Shown in pieces: positions 1 to 6,855 of a stretch of 7,558 nucleotides of DNA. The DNA is from Arcticibacterium sp051269965. GTDB taxonomy: Bacteria > Bacteroidota > Bacteroidia > Cytophagales > Spirosomataceae. The number at the start of each line of letters is the position of its first letter. The stretch's first letter is position 1. The notes under the pieces were generated by a model. That model did no database searches and had not been told where the DNA came from. It saw only the letters and a list, made by a program, of their open reading frames with translations. Made by a program: the position numbers and the translations under genes. Where the stretch lies: NCBI GenBank assembly GCA_051269965.1, contig JBNMFK010000188.1:1-7558 (forward strand), given 5' to 3'.

Positions 1-226
1 CAATAAATGAATAGACATCGTACTGGGGAGGATTAGAAAAAAAGATACACGCATTGGTGCTTGTTCTAACAGTTAAATTAGTTGTCCCATCACTGGCGTC
101 TATATTTCCGGACATAGAAGTGATGGTAGAGCCAAATGCCCTTAAGTTAATATCTAAAGCAGAAGATCCTTCATCTAGGCTTAAGCTAGTCACATCAGCA
201 AGGACCGAGGTTTCTGCTGCACACAC
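1..226 (-). repeat. Intragenic direct repeat, second copy (truncated by window edge)
   Basis: This stretch matches 997-1222 at 216 of 226 positions by my hand alignment, with no gaps, at an offset of 996 bp (332 codons). Bases 53-166 are identical to 1049-1162. It encodes residues 990-1063 of the protease, starting CAAETSVLADV; 69 of 74 residues agree with the first copy. Similarity stops sharply at 226, exactly where the preceding Ig-like domain joins. The left end of the repeat lies outside the window, so its true length is unknown. Confidence 0.95.
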
Positions 227-3190
227 AGTTACATCAACCTGGACCCTTGCACTTTCACAACCATTTAAGCAGGATGCAAAATAACTTGTGTTACTTTGAA
301 GTGCCGGTGTTTGATATGAGGACCCAGTTCCCAGGGGAGAAGAAGAAATAGCCGTTTGGTACCATTGCACTGTCCCATTACAACCAGTCGCGGTTAGAGT
401 TGCCATTTCCCCTACTTTTATTGTCACCCCATTCACTGTTGGGTTAGCTGGAATACTTCCACAACGGTTTATTGTCACTGTTTTACTATTTGTACTTAGA
501 ACAGCACATAAAGATGAATTAGAAATGGCCGTTTGAATTTCACTTAAAGAACTCCCAATGTAAGGGTTCAAATCTAGCCCTCCGGCATAAGAAAGACCAT
601 ATACCTCGTAATTACCTGCAGCATATGTTCTTAAATCAGGGCCTATGGAAAAACCTGAAACCATACTAGTGCTTGTATTATAAATCATATATATGTAAGC
701 ATATGGAGAACCATCTGCCGGGATTTTTGCGTAAAGTGCCCCTCCACTTGGGGTAATAGTGTAAGCACCTGTCTGCCCTCCATCGAATCCCGACATTTTA
801 ATAAAATAGGTGCGTCCAGCTTCTAAGGCCTGAGAAATGGAGCTGGAATTACTAACGCTACTTCCATTATACAAACCAGAAGAATTCAACCAATTTCCGC
901 AAGGACTAGCATTGCTGTAAGAGTCCTGATAGAGACTCATCATTCTTGAAGAAAGGGAGCCAGAGGATGTAAAAGTATAAGTGGCATCTGAACCAGCAAT
1001 AAATGAATACAGATCGTACTGGGGAGGATTAGTAAAAAAGGTACATGTATTGGTGCTTGTTCTAACAGTTAAATTAGTTGTCCCATCACTGGCGTCTATA
1101 TTTCCGGACATAGAAGTGATGGTAGAGCCAAATGCCCTTAAGTTAATATCTAAAGCAGAAGAACCTTCAAATAGGCTTAAGCTAGTCACATCAGCTAGGA
1201 CCGAGGTTTCTGCTGCACACACGCCTGCTGATGATATAGTAATGTTGGTATTATTAATATCAAAGAAAATATTCCCTACAGCTTCTATTTTAACTCGTAC
1301 TAGGCTAGATGGAGTATTTGGTACTGTAATGGTTTCTGTGCCATCATTTGCTGTATTAGCCAACAATGAAGAAAAAGTAGTGCCACCATCTGTGCTAATT
1401 AATATATTGACATTGCTACAATTAATAGGGGCATTGTCTGTTCCATTCACATCCCATGTAATTGCTTTAGACTCTTCAACGAACCATAAAGTTGGCCCGT
1501 TTTGAGATGATATTTGAAATGGACCTGAATTATCTACAGTAACAACCTTCAAGTCTGAATCCACTCCCCCACCTCCTACTTTATTATCTCTCACCGTAAG
1601 ACGGAAATTCATTGTTCTAGCTACTTGAGGCAAAGCCTCTCCTTCATTATCTGCTGGACTATTGGCATTTTCTAATATAAAATTAAGGGCTGGAAAAGTC
1701 CTACTGGGTGATGAACCTATTCTACTCCTAAATAAGGGTGCGGTGGTACTGTTTACAGCGGAATAAGCTCCAATTCCATGAATGGTTCCTAATGCTCCGG
1801 CATCATTAGGAACTGCTACATCTATTTGACTCCAATTATAGCTTAAAACATCAGAAGCATCAGCATCCGTAGCAGAACCCATAAGAGTGAAAGGAGTACC
1901 CTTTGGTATAGTTACTGCTGAACCAACAGAGGCTACAGGAACACTATTGCCAGTAGCTGTATTTGTAAAGCAATTGCTAACACCTGCCATCTTAGTAAAC
2001 ATTTGGTCTAAGCTCTTAGCGTTAAAATAAGACTCTCTATTAGGACTAGTTAGAACATAGCTAGACAAAGCACCATTTGTATTATTGGAGCAATTGCCCC
2101 CATAACCCATTAGAGTGGTACCGCTGCCCGGTTCTACAGATGCCAAACTGCTCCAACCTCCGGTGCAAAAAGTAGGTGAGGTGCCGGCTCCTCCAGTGGC
2201 ATTATACGTATGTCCCATCCCAAATTGGTGGCCAACTTCATGGGCAAAAAGACCTACTATAGTACCTAATGAAGTATTCTGCCCAAATTCAGTCCACCCT
2301 ACAGACTTGCTACCATCAACACAAGGCGATCCTCCACCAGTACCTCTCGCTCCTCCACCTGAGGAATAAACGTGAAATGTATGGCCAGTATCATATTCCC
2401 CATATGACAGCAATCCGCTCGTATTCATAGAATTAAAACCAGCTTGAGTGTCATTTGCACTACCAAAAGAGGTATTAACATTGAATGGGTCTGTAGTTCC
2501 ATCATCAAAAATTAAAGTCAAATCCGTAGTTTTAGTTATCACTTCAAAAGAGACAGCCGCTTCCAACTCATAAATTAGATTAGTGGCATTCATGATTTCT
2601 ACTATCTTATTCCTGGCCAACGTTTTTGTCCCCAAGGAGTCTGTCATCTCGCCAGTAGCCGCACCAGCAAATTTATATGTTCTTAATTCTGTTCCTACAG
2701 GGAATAGGCCTGTACTTAATACTTTCCCTTGGGCGTTTACAAGTGGCTTTTTGTCTGCATCGTTTGTACCACAGTTACCTAAACCACTGTCGTTCATATT
2801 GTAGATGGTATAGATGCCTTCTTTTTTATCCACCACTTCAATGATGTAATAGCCATTGGCGTAATGCATAATCCCGGAAAGTCCATTTGATGTAATTGCA
2901 ATTCTCACTTGAGCCTTTGAATCCGCAGATGTACCTGCTATAGTTTGAATGTCTGCCGGCTGATCAGCCATTATATTAGAGTTCCTAACGTTAAATGATT
3001 GGAAAGAACCATCGGGCATTGGAAGGCTTAAAAGGAAATCGGCAGTAGATAATGAGTTAGAACTGATTGTAGTTTTCATCTGATCTAAATCAATGTTAAC
3101 TCGTTGTCCTATAACTCCAAGCTGAGCACTAAGATTAAATGAAGTAGTAACCAATAGAATTGCTAAACATAAGACTTTGTTCGTTTTCAT
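1..3190 (-). CDS. Secreted multidomain zinc metalloprotease (reprolysin/metzincin type), 3' end outside window
   Basis: An uninterrupted minus-strand frame of 1063 codons runs off the left edge. Residues 1-22 form a signal peptide (KTNK, hydrophobic core, cut near LSA-Q). Residues 23 to about 167 look like a propeptide. The catalytic domain starts near 168 and has the metzincin zinc motif HEVGHQFGMGH (H317, E318, H321, H327), with a candidate Met-turn LMGY at M361. Then come a PKD/Ig-like domain (415-553), a KNH-like domain (555-653, STDGGTTF and NIFFDI), a PPC-like module (about 726-814), an unassigned module (815-909) and an Ig_7-like domain (910-989, VQWY and TSYFASCLNGC). A second copy of segment 658-731 begins at C990. 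Such proteins usually end in a type IX secretion sorting domain; that end is not visible here. An in-frame ATG at 3205 would add five residues; ATG 3190 gives the cleaner signal peptide. The substrate is unknown. An extracellular or surface protease is likely. Confidence 0.93.
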   Translation of the reverse strand, partial: MKTNKVLCLAILLVTTSFNLSAQLGVIGQRVNIDLDQMKTTISSNSLSTADFLLSLPMPDGSFQSFNVRNSNIMADQPADIQTIAGTSADSKAQVRIAITSNGLSGIMHYANGYYIIEVVDKKEGIYTIYNMNDSGLGNCGTNDADKKPLVNAQGKVLSTGLFPVGTELRTYKFAGAATGEMTDSLGTKTLARNKIVEIMNATNLIYELEAAVSFEVITKTTDLTLIFDDGTTDPFNVNTSFGSANDTQAGFNSMNTSGLLSYGEYDTGHTFHVYSSGGGARGTGGGSPCVDGSKSVGWTEFGQNTSLGTIVGLFAHEVGHQFGMGHTYNATGGAGTSPTFCTGGWSSLASVEPGSGTTLMGYGGNCSNNTNGALSSYVLTSPNRESYFNAKSLDQMFTKMAGVSNCFTNTATGNSVPVASVGSAVTIPKGTPFTLMGSATDADASDVLSYNWSQIDVAVPNDAGALGTIHGIGAYSAVNSTTAPLFRSRIGSSPSRTFPALNFILENANSPADNEGEALPQVARTMNFRLTVRDNKVGGGGVDSDLKVVTVDNSGPFQISSQNGPTLWFVEESKAITWDVNGTDNAPINCSNVNILISTDGGTTFSSLLANTANDGTETITVPNTPSSLVRVKIEAVGNIFFDINNTNITISSAGVCAAETSVLADVTSLSLFEGSSALDINLRAFGSTITSMSGNIDASDGTTNLTVRTSTNTCTFFTNPPQYDLYSFIAGSDATYTFTSSGSLSSRMMSLYQDSYSNASPCGNWLNSSGLYNGSSVSNSSSISQALEAGRTYFIKMSGFDGGQTGAYTITPSGGALYAKIPADGSPYAYIYMIYNTSTSMVSGFSIGPDLRTYAAGNYEVYGLSYAGGLDLNPYIGSSLSEIQTAISNSSLCAVLSTNSKTVTINRCGSIPANPTVNGVTIKVGEMATLTATGCNGTVQWYQTAISSSPLGTGSSYQTPALQSNTSYFASCLNGCESARVQVDVTVCAAETSVLADVTSLSLDEGSSALDINLRAFGSTITSMSGNIDASDGTTNLTVRTSTNACIFFSNPPQYDVYSFI
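997..1222 (-). repeat. Intragenic direct repeat, first copy
   Basis: This is the first copy of the 226-bp in-frame repeat and encodes residues 658-731, from CAAETSVLADV to the YSFI strand that opens the PPC-like module. It follows a KNH-like domain here but an Ig_7-like domain in the other copy, so the unit behaves as a shuffled domain cassette. Similarity may extend further left (below 997) if the second copy continues beyond the window. Confidence 0.95.
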
Positions 3191-3215
3191 GGCTGTATTA
3201 GTCATTAATATTACT

Positions 3216-3223
3216 CAAATTTA
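3216..3223 (-). promoter_or_regulatory. Possible -7 box for the protease gene
   Basis: Read on the minus strand the bases are TAAATTTG, an exact match to the Bacteroidota -7 consensus TAnnTTTG, 11 to 26 bases upstream of the two candidate ATG codons (3205, 3190). No TTG or TTTG -33 element lies at the usual 19-21 nt distance, where the DNA is a T-rich tract. The short resulting leader is a further reason for caution. Confidence 0.3.
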
Positions 3224-3225
3224 CA

Positions 3226-3243
3226 AAAAATAAAAATAAAAAT
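3226..3243. repeat. Three tandem copies of AAAAAT
   Basis: Three perfect copies of the 6-bp unit AAAAAT lie immediately upstream of the TAAATTTG box of the protease gene, in the position of a promoter spacer. A change in copy number would alter promoter spacing by six bases. With only three copies in AT-rich DNA, it may simply be compositional. Confidence 0.6.
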
Positions 3244-3250
3244 AAGCCTA

Positions 3251-3259
3251 AAAATATAT
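3251..3259. repeat. Target site duplication, left copy
   Basis: The bases AAAATATAT directly precede the left inverted repeat and recur at 4701-4709. The flanking base 3250 is also A and matches 4700, so the duplication can be read as 9 bp, or as 10 bp (AAAAATATAT) if the terminal A/T pair is not counted in the inverted repeat. Confidence 0.85.
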
Positions 3260-3277
3260 TACTGTCAAACGGATAAA
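3260..3277 (+). repeat. IS left terminal inverted repeat
   Basis: This 18-bp sequence starts TACTGTCAAACGG and matches the reverse complement of 4683-4700 at 17 of 18 positions. Just inside it, CGGATAA occurs twice in tandem (3270-3276 and 3278-3284), which could be extra transposase contacts; that last point is inference. Confidence 0.9.
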
Positions 3278-3312
3278 CGGATAAGCAGATTGTAATTTCT
3301 TGGAAAAACACA

Positions 3313-3345
3313 AAAAGGCTTCAAAGTATTACTTATCGGCCTTTT
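3313..3345 (+). other. Stem-loop in the IS leader
   Basis: AAAAGGC (3313-3319) can pair with GCCTTTT (3339-3345). A second small stem, TTGAG-TTC-CTCAA, follows before the ATG at 3381. In other IS families leader hairpins limit transcription or translation entering from outside; such a role here is inferred from position only. Confidence 0.35.
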
Positions 3346-3380
3346 GTTGGAGATTTGAGTTCCTCAACAAAAAACTCCAG

Positions 3381-4632
3381 ATGAAAGATATAAAAAAAGG
3401 GGGGATGCCGATTATTTCACAATTACTTTCTTTTATACCCTTAGAGCTTATTGCTCAAGCTGTGTTAGAACATAAATCAGATAAGGGCTATAGAGCCTTA
3501 AAAACAAAAGACCACTTGGCCTTTATGCTCTTTGGTGTTGTTGGCAAATTGGAGTCTTTGAATGGGTTAATACGCAGCCTACCTTTTTTAGGGAAGTCCT
3601 TAAGTTATTTTGGCATAACTGAATTACCGGCCAGAAGTACCCTTGCAGATGCAAACAGAAACCGAAAGAGCGATGTATTTGGTAAACTTTACAGTCTTTT
3701 AATAGAACGTTATAGTCAACAGCTTTCAGGAACATATTTAAGTGGTATGATAGACAAAAAGATAGATATCAAGAAGGTAAGAATATTTGATTCTACAACC
3801 TTCACTTTATTTGTTGACGTCTTTACTGGAGCAGGCAGGAACAAAATAGAAGGCAAGAAGAAAGGCGGTATTAAAGCTCATGTATTACTGTCATTACATT
3901 CACTTATACCCGAAATAGTTTGGATGAGTGCAGCCAGTAAAAACGATAAAGATTTTCTCGGACAGCTGAAACCGCTAAAAGGAGAGATTTACGTATTTGA
4001 CAAGGGGTATGTGAATTATAGTTATTACCATAAATGGACAGAAGATGGCGTGTTTTTTGTCACAAGGCTGAATGAAAACGCCAGTTATGAAGTAATAAAC
4101 CAGAAAGAAGTACTTGAACGGGATGCGGAAATAGATGGAATATTAAAAGACGAGATTATTGTTTTGAAAACCGAGAAAGGGCCATTAGAAGCAAGATTGA
4201 TAACTTTCAAATCACTTACAACAAAAAAGACCTACACTTTTATTAGTAATTTGTTCGAAGTAGAAGCCACAACGATAGCAAAGCTTTATAAAAATAGGTG
4301 GGAGATAGAGCCTTTCTTTAAACAGCTTAAACAAAACCGCAGCGGCGGACCGCTTTGAACTAAAAGGATTTTACTCGGACAGCAAAGAAGGAATAAAGAC
4401 ACAGATATGGATAGCTTTGATAGCCAACTTGATTTTTACAGTAATCCATAGACAAATAAAGCAAGCCGAAGCATTTACTGCAATGGTTCAAATGGCTAGA
4501 GTGAATTTAGGCTCGTATATCAGATTTATTGACGTATTGAAAGTAAAATATTGGCGGGGGCAAGAAAAACAACTTCAAAAAGTACAATTAAATTTGTTCG
4601 AATGTGTAGAGAGGGTCATTTTACAAACGTGA
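3381..4632 (+). pseudogene. IS4-family transposase (DUF4372 + DDE), interrupted by a 16-nt insertion
   Basis: The transposase would cut and join the IS ends. The N-terminal region (FSQLLSFIP-like: ISQLLSFIPLELI) resembles DUF4372. The DDE domain shows D in RIFDSTT (codon 3789), D in YVFDKGY (codon 3999) and E in RWEIEPF (codon 4308), with the full YREK pattern YKNRWEIEPFFKQLK. Right after KQLKQN the frame enters 16 extra bases (4338-4353) and stops at TGA 4356-4358. The expected C-terminus resumes in the +1 frame at 4354 (FELKGFYSDSKEG) and ends at 4632, so about 92 residues are cut off. The start is uncertain: TTG 3300, ATG 3381 or ATG 3405 are in frame. I prefer 3381, since the leader upstream looks untranslated; ATG 3405 starts directly before PIISQLL. 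The protein may be dead, or rescued by +1 frameshifting. Confidence 0.85.
4338..4353 (+). other. 16-nt GC-rich insertion causing the transposase frameshift
   Basis: CGCAGCGGCGGACCGC separates KQN from FELKGF, which are adjacent in a continuous IS4-type transposase. Fourteen of its 16 bases are G or C apart from two A, in an AT-rich gene. AGCGG (4341-4345) can pair with CCGCT (4350-4354) around a CGGA loop. Because 16 is not a multiple of three, CTT-TGA (4353-4358) becomes in frame. The insertion could equally be placed one base to the left (4337-4352). Confidence 0.8.
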
Positions 4633-4682
4633 TATAACAGGCCTCAGAAAGCTATAATCGAACATTTCTAACCAGTTGAATA

Positions 4683-4700
4683 TTTAACCGTTTGACAGTA
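4683..4700 (-). repeat. IS right terminal inverted repeat
   Basis: The reverse complement begins TACTGTCAAACGG and equals the left end at 17 of 18 positions; the single mismatch is position 14. It lies about 50 bp past the transposase C-terminal stop. Nothing else is apparent in 4633-4682. Confidence 0.9.
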
Positions 4701-4709
4701 AAAATATAT
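4701..4709. repeat. Target site duplication, right copy
   Basis: AAAATATAT repeats the bases at 3251-3259 and lies between the right IS end and the ligA stop codon. This places the insertion point only about a dozen bases downstream of ligA. Confidence 0.85.
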
Positions 4710-4720
4710 CTATTCCTTAG

Positions 4721-6766
4721 TCAGAGCAGGGCTTCAAAATCCTCCTCAGATATCATTTTCACTTCTAGTCTTTCTGCTTTAGCAAGTTTAGAAGGGCCGG
4801 CACCTTCGCCTACAATTAGGTAGGTCAGTTTCTTAGAAACACCATTTACCAGTTTACCCCCGTTAGATTCTATTTTTTCTTCAATTTCTGCTCGACTATA
4901 GTTTTTAAACGTACCCGTATAAAGCAGAATCATGCCTCCTAGACCATTTCCTTCAACTTCTTTTACGTTGTTTCCTGCCTTCATTTGTAACCCTGCTGAA
5001 GTCAGCTTAGCTATGTAAATCTGATTTTCCTCTTCTTTAAAGTAGTCTAAAATACTTAATGCCACTTTCTCTCCCACGTCCGGCACTTGCAATAATTCTT
5101 CCAAAGTTGCTGCTCTTATAGCATCTATGGTTTTAAAATATGCGGTTAGCTTTTCGGCAGTAGTTTGACCTACAAAGCGAATTCCAATTCCAAAAAGTAC
5201 TTTTTCAAAAGGTTGGTTTTTCGAGGCTTCTACCCCATTAATAATATTTTCAACGGTTTTTTCTTTGAAAGAAACCTTACGTGCTTTTCCTGTCAATTCA
5301 TCTTTATGAACTTTCTCCAAACCCAGCATATCTTCATAACTCAACTGATACAAATCCGATGCATCATTTAAAAGACCACTCTCTATAAGGATTTCAATTT
5401 TCCCCTCGCCTAAACTATCGATATCTAAGGCTTTTCTTTGAATAAAATGCTCAATTCTGCCTTTAACCTGCGGCGGACAGCTTTTTTCATTCGTGCAATA
5501 ATAAGCAGCTTCACCTTCATGTCTGACAAGTTCAGTTTCACACGCCGGACAATCTTTAACAAAGGCTACTTTTGAAGGAAACAAATCGGCATTCTGCCTT
5601 GATAAATCCACACCTCTTATTTTGGGAATAATTTCTCCCGCTTTTTCCACGAAAACATAGTCACCCACGGAAATACCTAAACGTTCTATTTCATCTGCAT
5701 TATGGAGGGTGGCTCTTCTTACGGTGGTCATGGAAAGCTCTACCGGCTCTAATTCCGCAACGGGAGTCACTGCACCAGTACGCCCAACCTGATACGTAAC
5801 ACCTAGCAATTTTGTTGATTTTGACTCTGCTTTATATTTGTAGGCAATGGCCCATCTCGGACTTTTTGAGGTGAAACCTAACTCTTCCCTTTGTGCATAA
5901 TCATTTACTTTTATGACAATGCCGTCTGTAGCACAGGGCAAACTATGCCTTTTAGAACTCCATTTCTCCACGTAGGCAATAGCTTCATGAATATCATTAA
6001 CCTTTCCCCATGAATCTGAAACATTAAAACCAGTGGCCTTCATAGCCAAAAGGCTCTCTTCGTGGGTTTTGAAGCTGTCGTTTTCACTTAAGTATTGATA
6101 GAGATAACAATCAAGATTTCTAGACGCCACTACGGCTGAGTCCTGCATCTTGAAAGTTCCAGCTGCCGAATTTCTTGGATTAGCTAAAGGGCTTTTCCCA
6201 TCCGCGGTGAGTTCTTCGTTTATTCTATTAAATTCTTTATTGGGCATAAAACCCTCTCCCCTGACCTCAAAACGCTGCCCTTTTTGAAATTCTCCGACTT
6301 GAAGAGGCAAACTTCTTAGTGTTTTTACATTCGTCGTAATGTCATCTCCTTGGGTTCCGTCGCCACGAGTAAGAGCCTTAGTAAGTGTGCCATTCTCATA
6401 AGTCATCGAAAGAGAAATTCCATCAAACTTTATCTCACAAATGAAGGAATATGGCCTATCTGTCAAGACCTTTTTTATTCGCTCATCCCATTCTATGAGA
6501 TCCTGCTCATTATAGGTATTAGAAAGTGAAAGCATCGGGTACATATGTGCTACCGTCTTAAAATCTTTTGTAACGGTACCTCCTACTCGGTGCGTAGGCG
6601 AATCTGGTCTCAATAAATCTGGATATTGAGCTTCTAAGCTTTCAAGTTCTTTTAATACAGTATCAAACTCAAGATCGGAGACCTCAGAAATAGCCTCTTG
6701 GTAATAGTTGACATTTAAGTTATTTAGACGTTCAGTCAATTCCTTTATTCTCGAGGCCGGATTCAT
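4721..6766 (-). CDS. ligA: NAD+-dependent DNA ligase LigA
   Basis: This enzyme seals nicks in duplex DNA during replication and repair in the cytoplasm, using NAD+ to form a ligase-AMP intermediate. All family domains are present in order: N-terminal NAD-binding Ia region, where YYxxxxxxxSDxEFD-like (N20-D35) and SPTHRVGG (56-63) are seen; adenylation domain with the nucleophile K113 in EIKFDG; DGIVIKVN; OB fold with QVGRTGAVTPVAELEPV; a four-cysteine zinc finger (C406, C409, C424, C430); helix-hairpin-helix repeats (about 520-585, including GIGIRFVGQ and VPDVGEKVA); and a C-terminal BRCT domain (about 611-681, YTGTF to the end). The 681 residues are normal for the family (E. coli 671). The ATG at 6766 fits the conserved N-terminal position. 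A promoter-like sequence lies at 6788-6819. The IS has landed 20 bp after its stop; the gene itself is intact. It is expected to be essential. Confidence 0.98.
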   Translation of the reverse strand: MNPASRIKELTERLNNLNVNYYQEAISEVSDLEFDTVLKELESLEAQYPDLLRPDSPTHRVGGTVTKDFKTVAHMYPMLSLSNTYNEQDLIEWDERIKKVLTDRPYSFICEIKFDGISLSMTYENGTLTKALTRGDGTQGDDITTNVKTLRSLPLQVGEFQKGQRFEVRGEGFMPNKEFNRINEELTADGKSPLANPRNSAAGTFKMQDSAVVASRNLDCYLYQYLSENDSFKTHEESLLAMKATGFNVSDSWGKVNDIHEAIAYVEKWSSKRHSLPCATDGIVIKVNDYAQREELGFTSKSPRWAIAYKYKAESKSTKLLGVTYQVGRTGAVTPVAELEPVELSMTTVRRATLHNADEIERLGISVGDYVFVEKAGEIIPKIRGVDLSRQNADLFPSKVAFVKDCPACETELVRHEGEAAYYCTNEKSCPPQVKGRIEHFIQRKALDIDSLGEGKIEILIESGLLNDASDLYQLSYEDMLGLEKVHKDELTGKARKVSFKEKTVENIINGVEASKNQPFEKVLFGIGIRFVGQTTAEKLTAYFKTIDAIRAATLEELLQVPDVGEKVALSILDYFKEEENQIYIAKLTSAGLQMKAGNNVKEVEGNGLGGMILLYTGTFKNYSRAEIEEKIESNGGKLVNGVSKKLTYLIVGEGAGPSKLAKAERLEVKMISEEDFEALL

Positions 6767-6787
6767 TTGATAAGGTTTATTTTCTTA

Positions 6788-6819
6788 GCAAATTTCAACA
6801 TTCGCATTGCAATTTCAAA
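6788..6819 (-). promoter_or_regulatory. Probable ligA promoter (Bacteroidota type)
   Basis: On the minus strand TTTG (6819-6816) is followed by 19 bases and then GAAATTTGC (6796-6788). The Bacteroidota housekeeping consensus is TTTG, a spacer of about 19-21, then TAnnTTTG, so only one defined -7 base differs. Transcription would begin near 6781, giving a leader of about 15 bases before the ligA ATG. This suggests that ligA does not depend on read-through from the LytTR gene. Confidence 0.55.
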
Positions 6820-6833
6820 TGGACCCTGAAATT
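6811..6833. repeat. Inverted repeat overlapping the ligA -33 box
   Basis: AATTTCA (6811-6817) and TGAAATT (6827-6833) are perfect reverse complements separated by nine bases. The left arm covers part of the TTTG -33 element. It could be an operator for ligA or a weak hairpin; AATTTCAA also recurs at 6791-6798 inside the -7 box. Confidence 0.4.
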
Positions 6834-6841
6834 ATTGACTT

Positions 6842-6855
6842 ATAAACCTGTTTAT
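6842..6855. repeat. Palindrome directly after the LytTR stop
   Basis: ATAAAC-CT-GTTTAT is a perfect 6-bp inverted repeat touching the stop codon of the LytTR gene. It is AT-rich and lacks a following T run, so it is not a convincing intrinsic terminator. Confidence 0.4.

Larger units (their letters stand above)
3260..4700 (+). mobile_element. IS4-family insertion sequence, complete, about 1441 bp
   Basis: The element is bounded by inverted repeats beginning TACTGTCAAACGG and flanked by AAAATATAT on both sides. It carries one transposase frame with a DUF4372-like N-terminus and a DDE domain of the IS4 type with a YREK signature. It is inserted 20 bp past the ligA stop and about 55-70 bp upstream of the protease start. 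Flanks join cleanly when one target copy and the IS are removed. Ends and target copies are intact, suggesting a fairly recent insertion, but the transposase reading frame is broken, so autonomous movement is doubtful. I do not assign a named IS or subgroup. Confidence 0.92.

Noticed and set aside
54..284. Plus-strand ORF of 76 codons
   Set aside because: It lies wholly antisense to the protease frame, which is open over 1063 codons with clear domains. The similar ORF at 981-1505 merely reflects the DNA repeat.
981..1505. Plus-strand ORF of 174 codons
   Set aside because: Antisense to the protease KNH-like and repeat region. No recognisable domain, and its similarity to 54-284 is due to the underlying direct repeat.
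2115..2369. Plus-strand proline-rich ORF
   Set aside because: Antisense to the zinc-binding region of the protease; the proline richness mirrors the glycine codons of that domain.
2583..2804. Plus-strand ORF of 73 codons
   Set aside because: Antisense shadow of the start of the protease catalytic domain.
3240..3268. Sigma-70 style promoter, TTGACA of the IS end with a 17-18 nt spacer
   Set aside because: The -10 candidates (TTATTT, TATTTT) match poorly, and Bacteroidota use a different consensus. The Bacteroidota-style reading is reported instead.
3523..3735. Minus-strand ORF inside the IS
   Set aside because: Antisense to the DUF4372-like region of the transposase, with no independent features.
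4417..4632. Separate 71-codon gene after the transposase
   Set aside because: Its sequence is the natural C-terminus of the IS4 transposase and joins upstream codons from 4354, so it is part of the interrupted gene.
5165..5371. Plus-strand ORF inside ligA
   Set aside because: Antisense to the conserved helix-hairpin-helix region of LigA.
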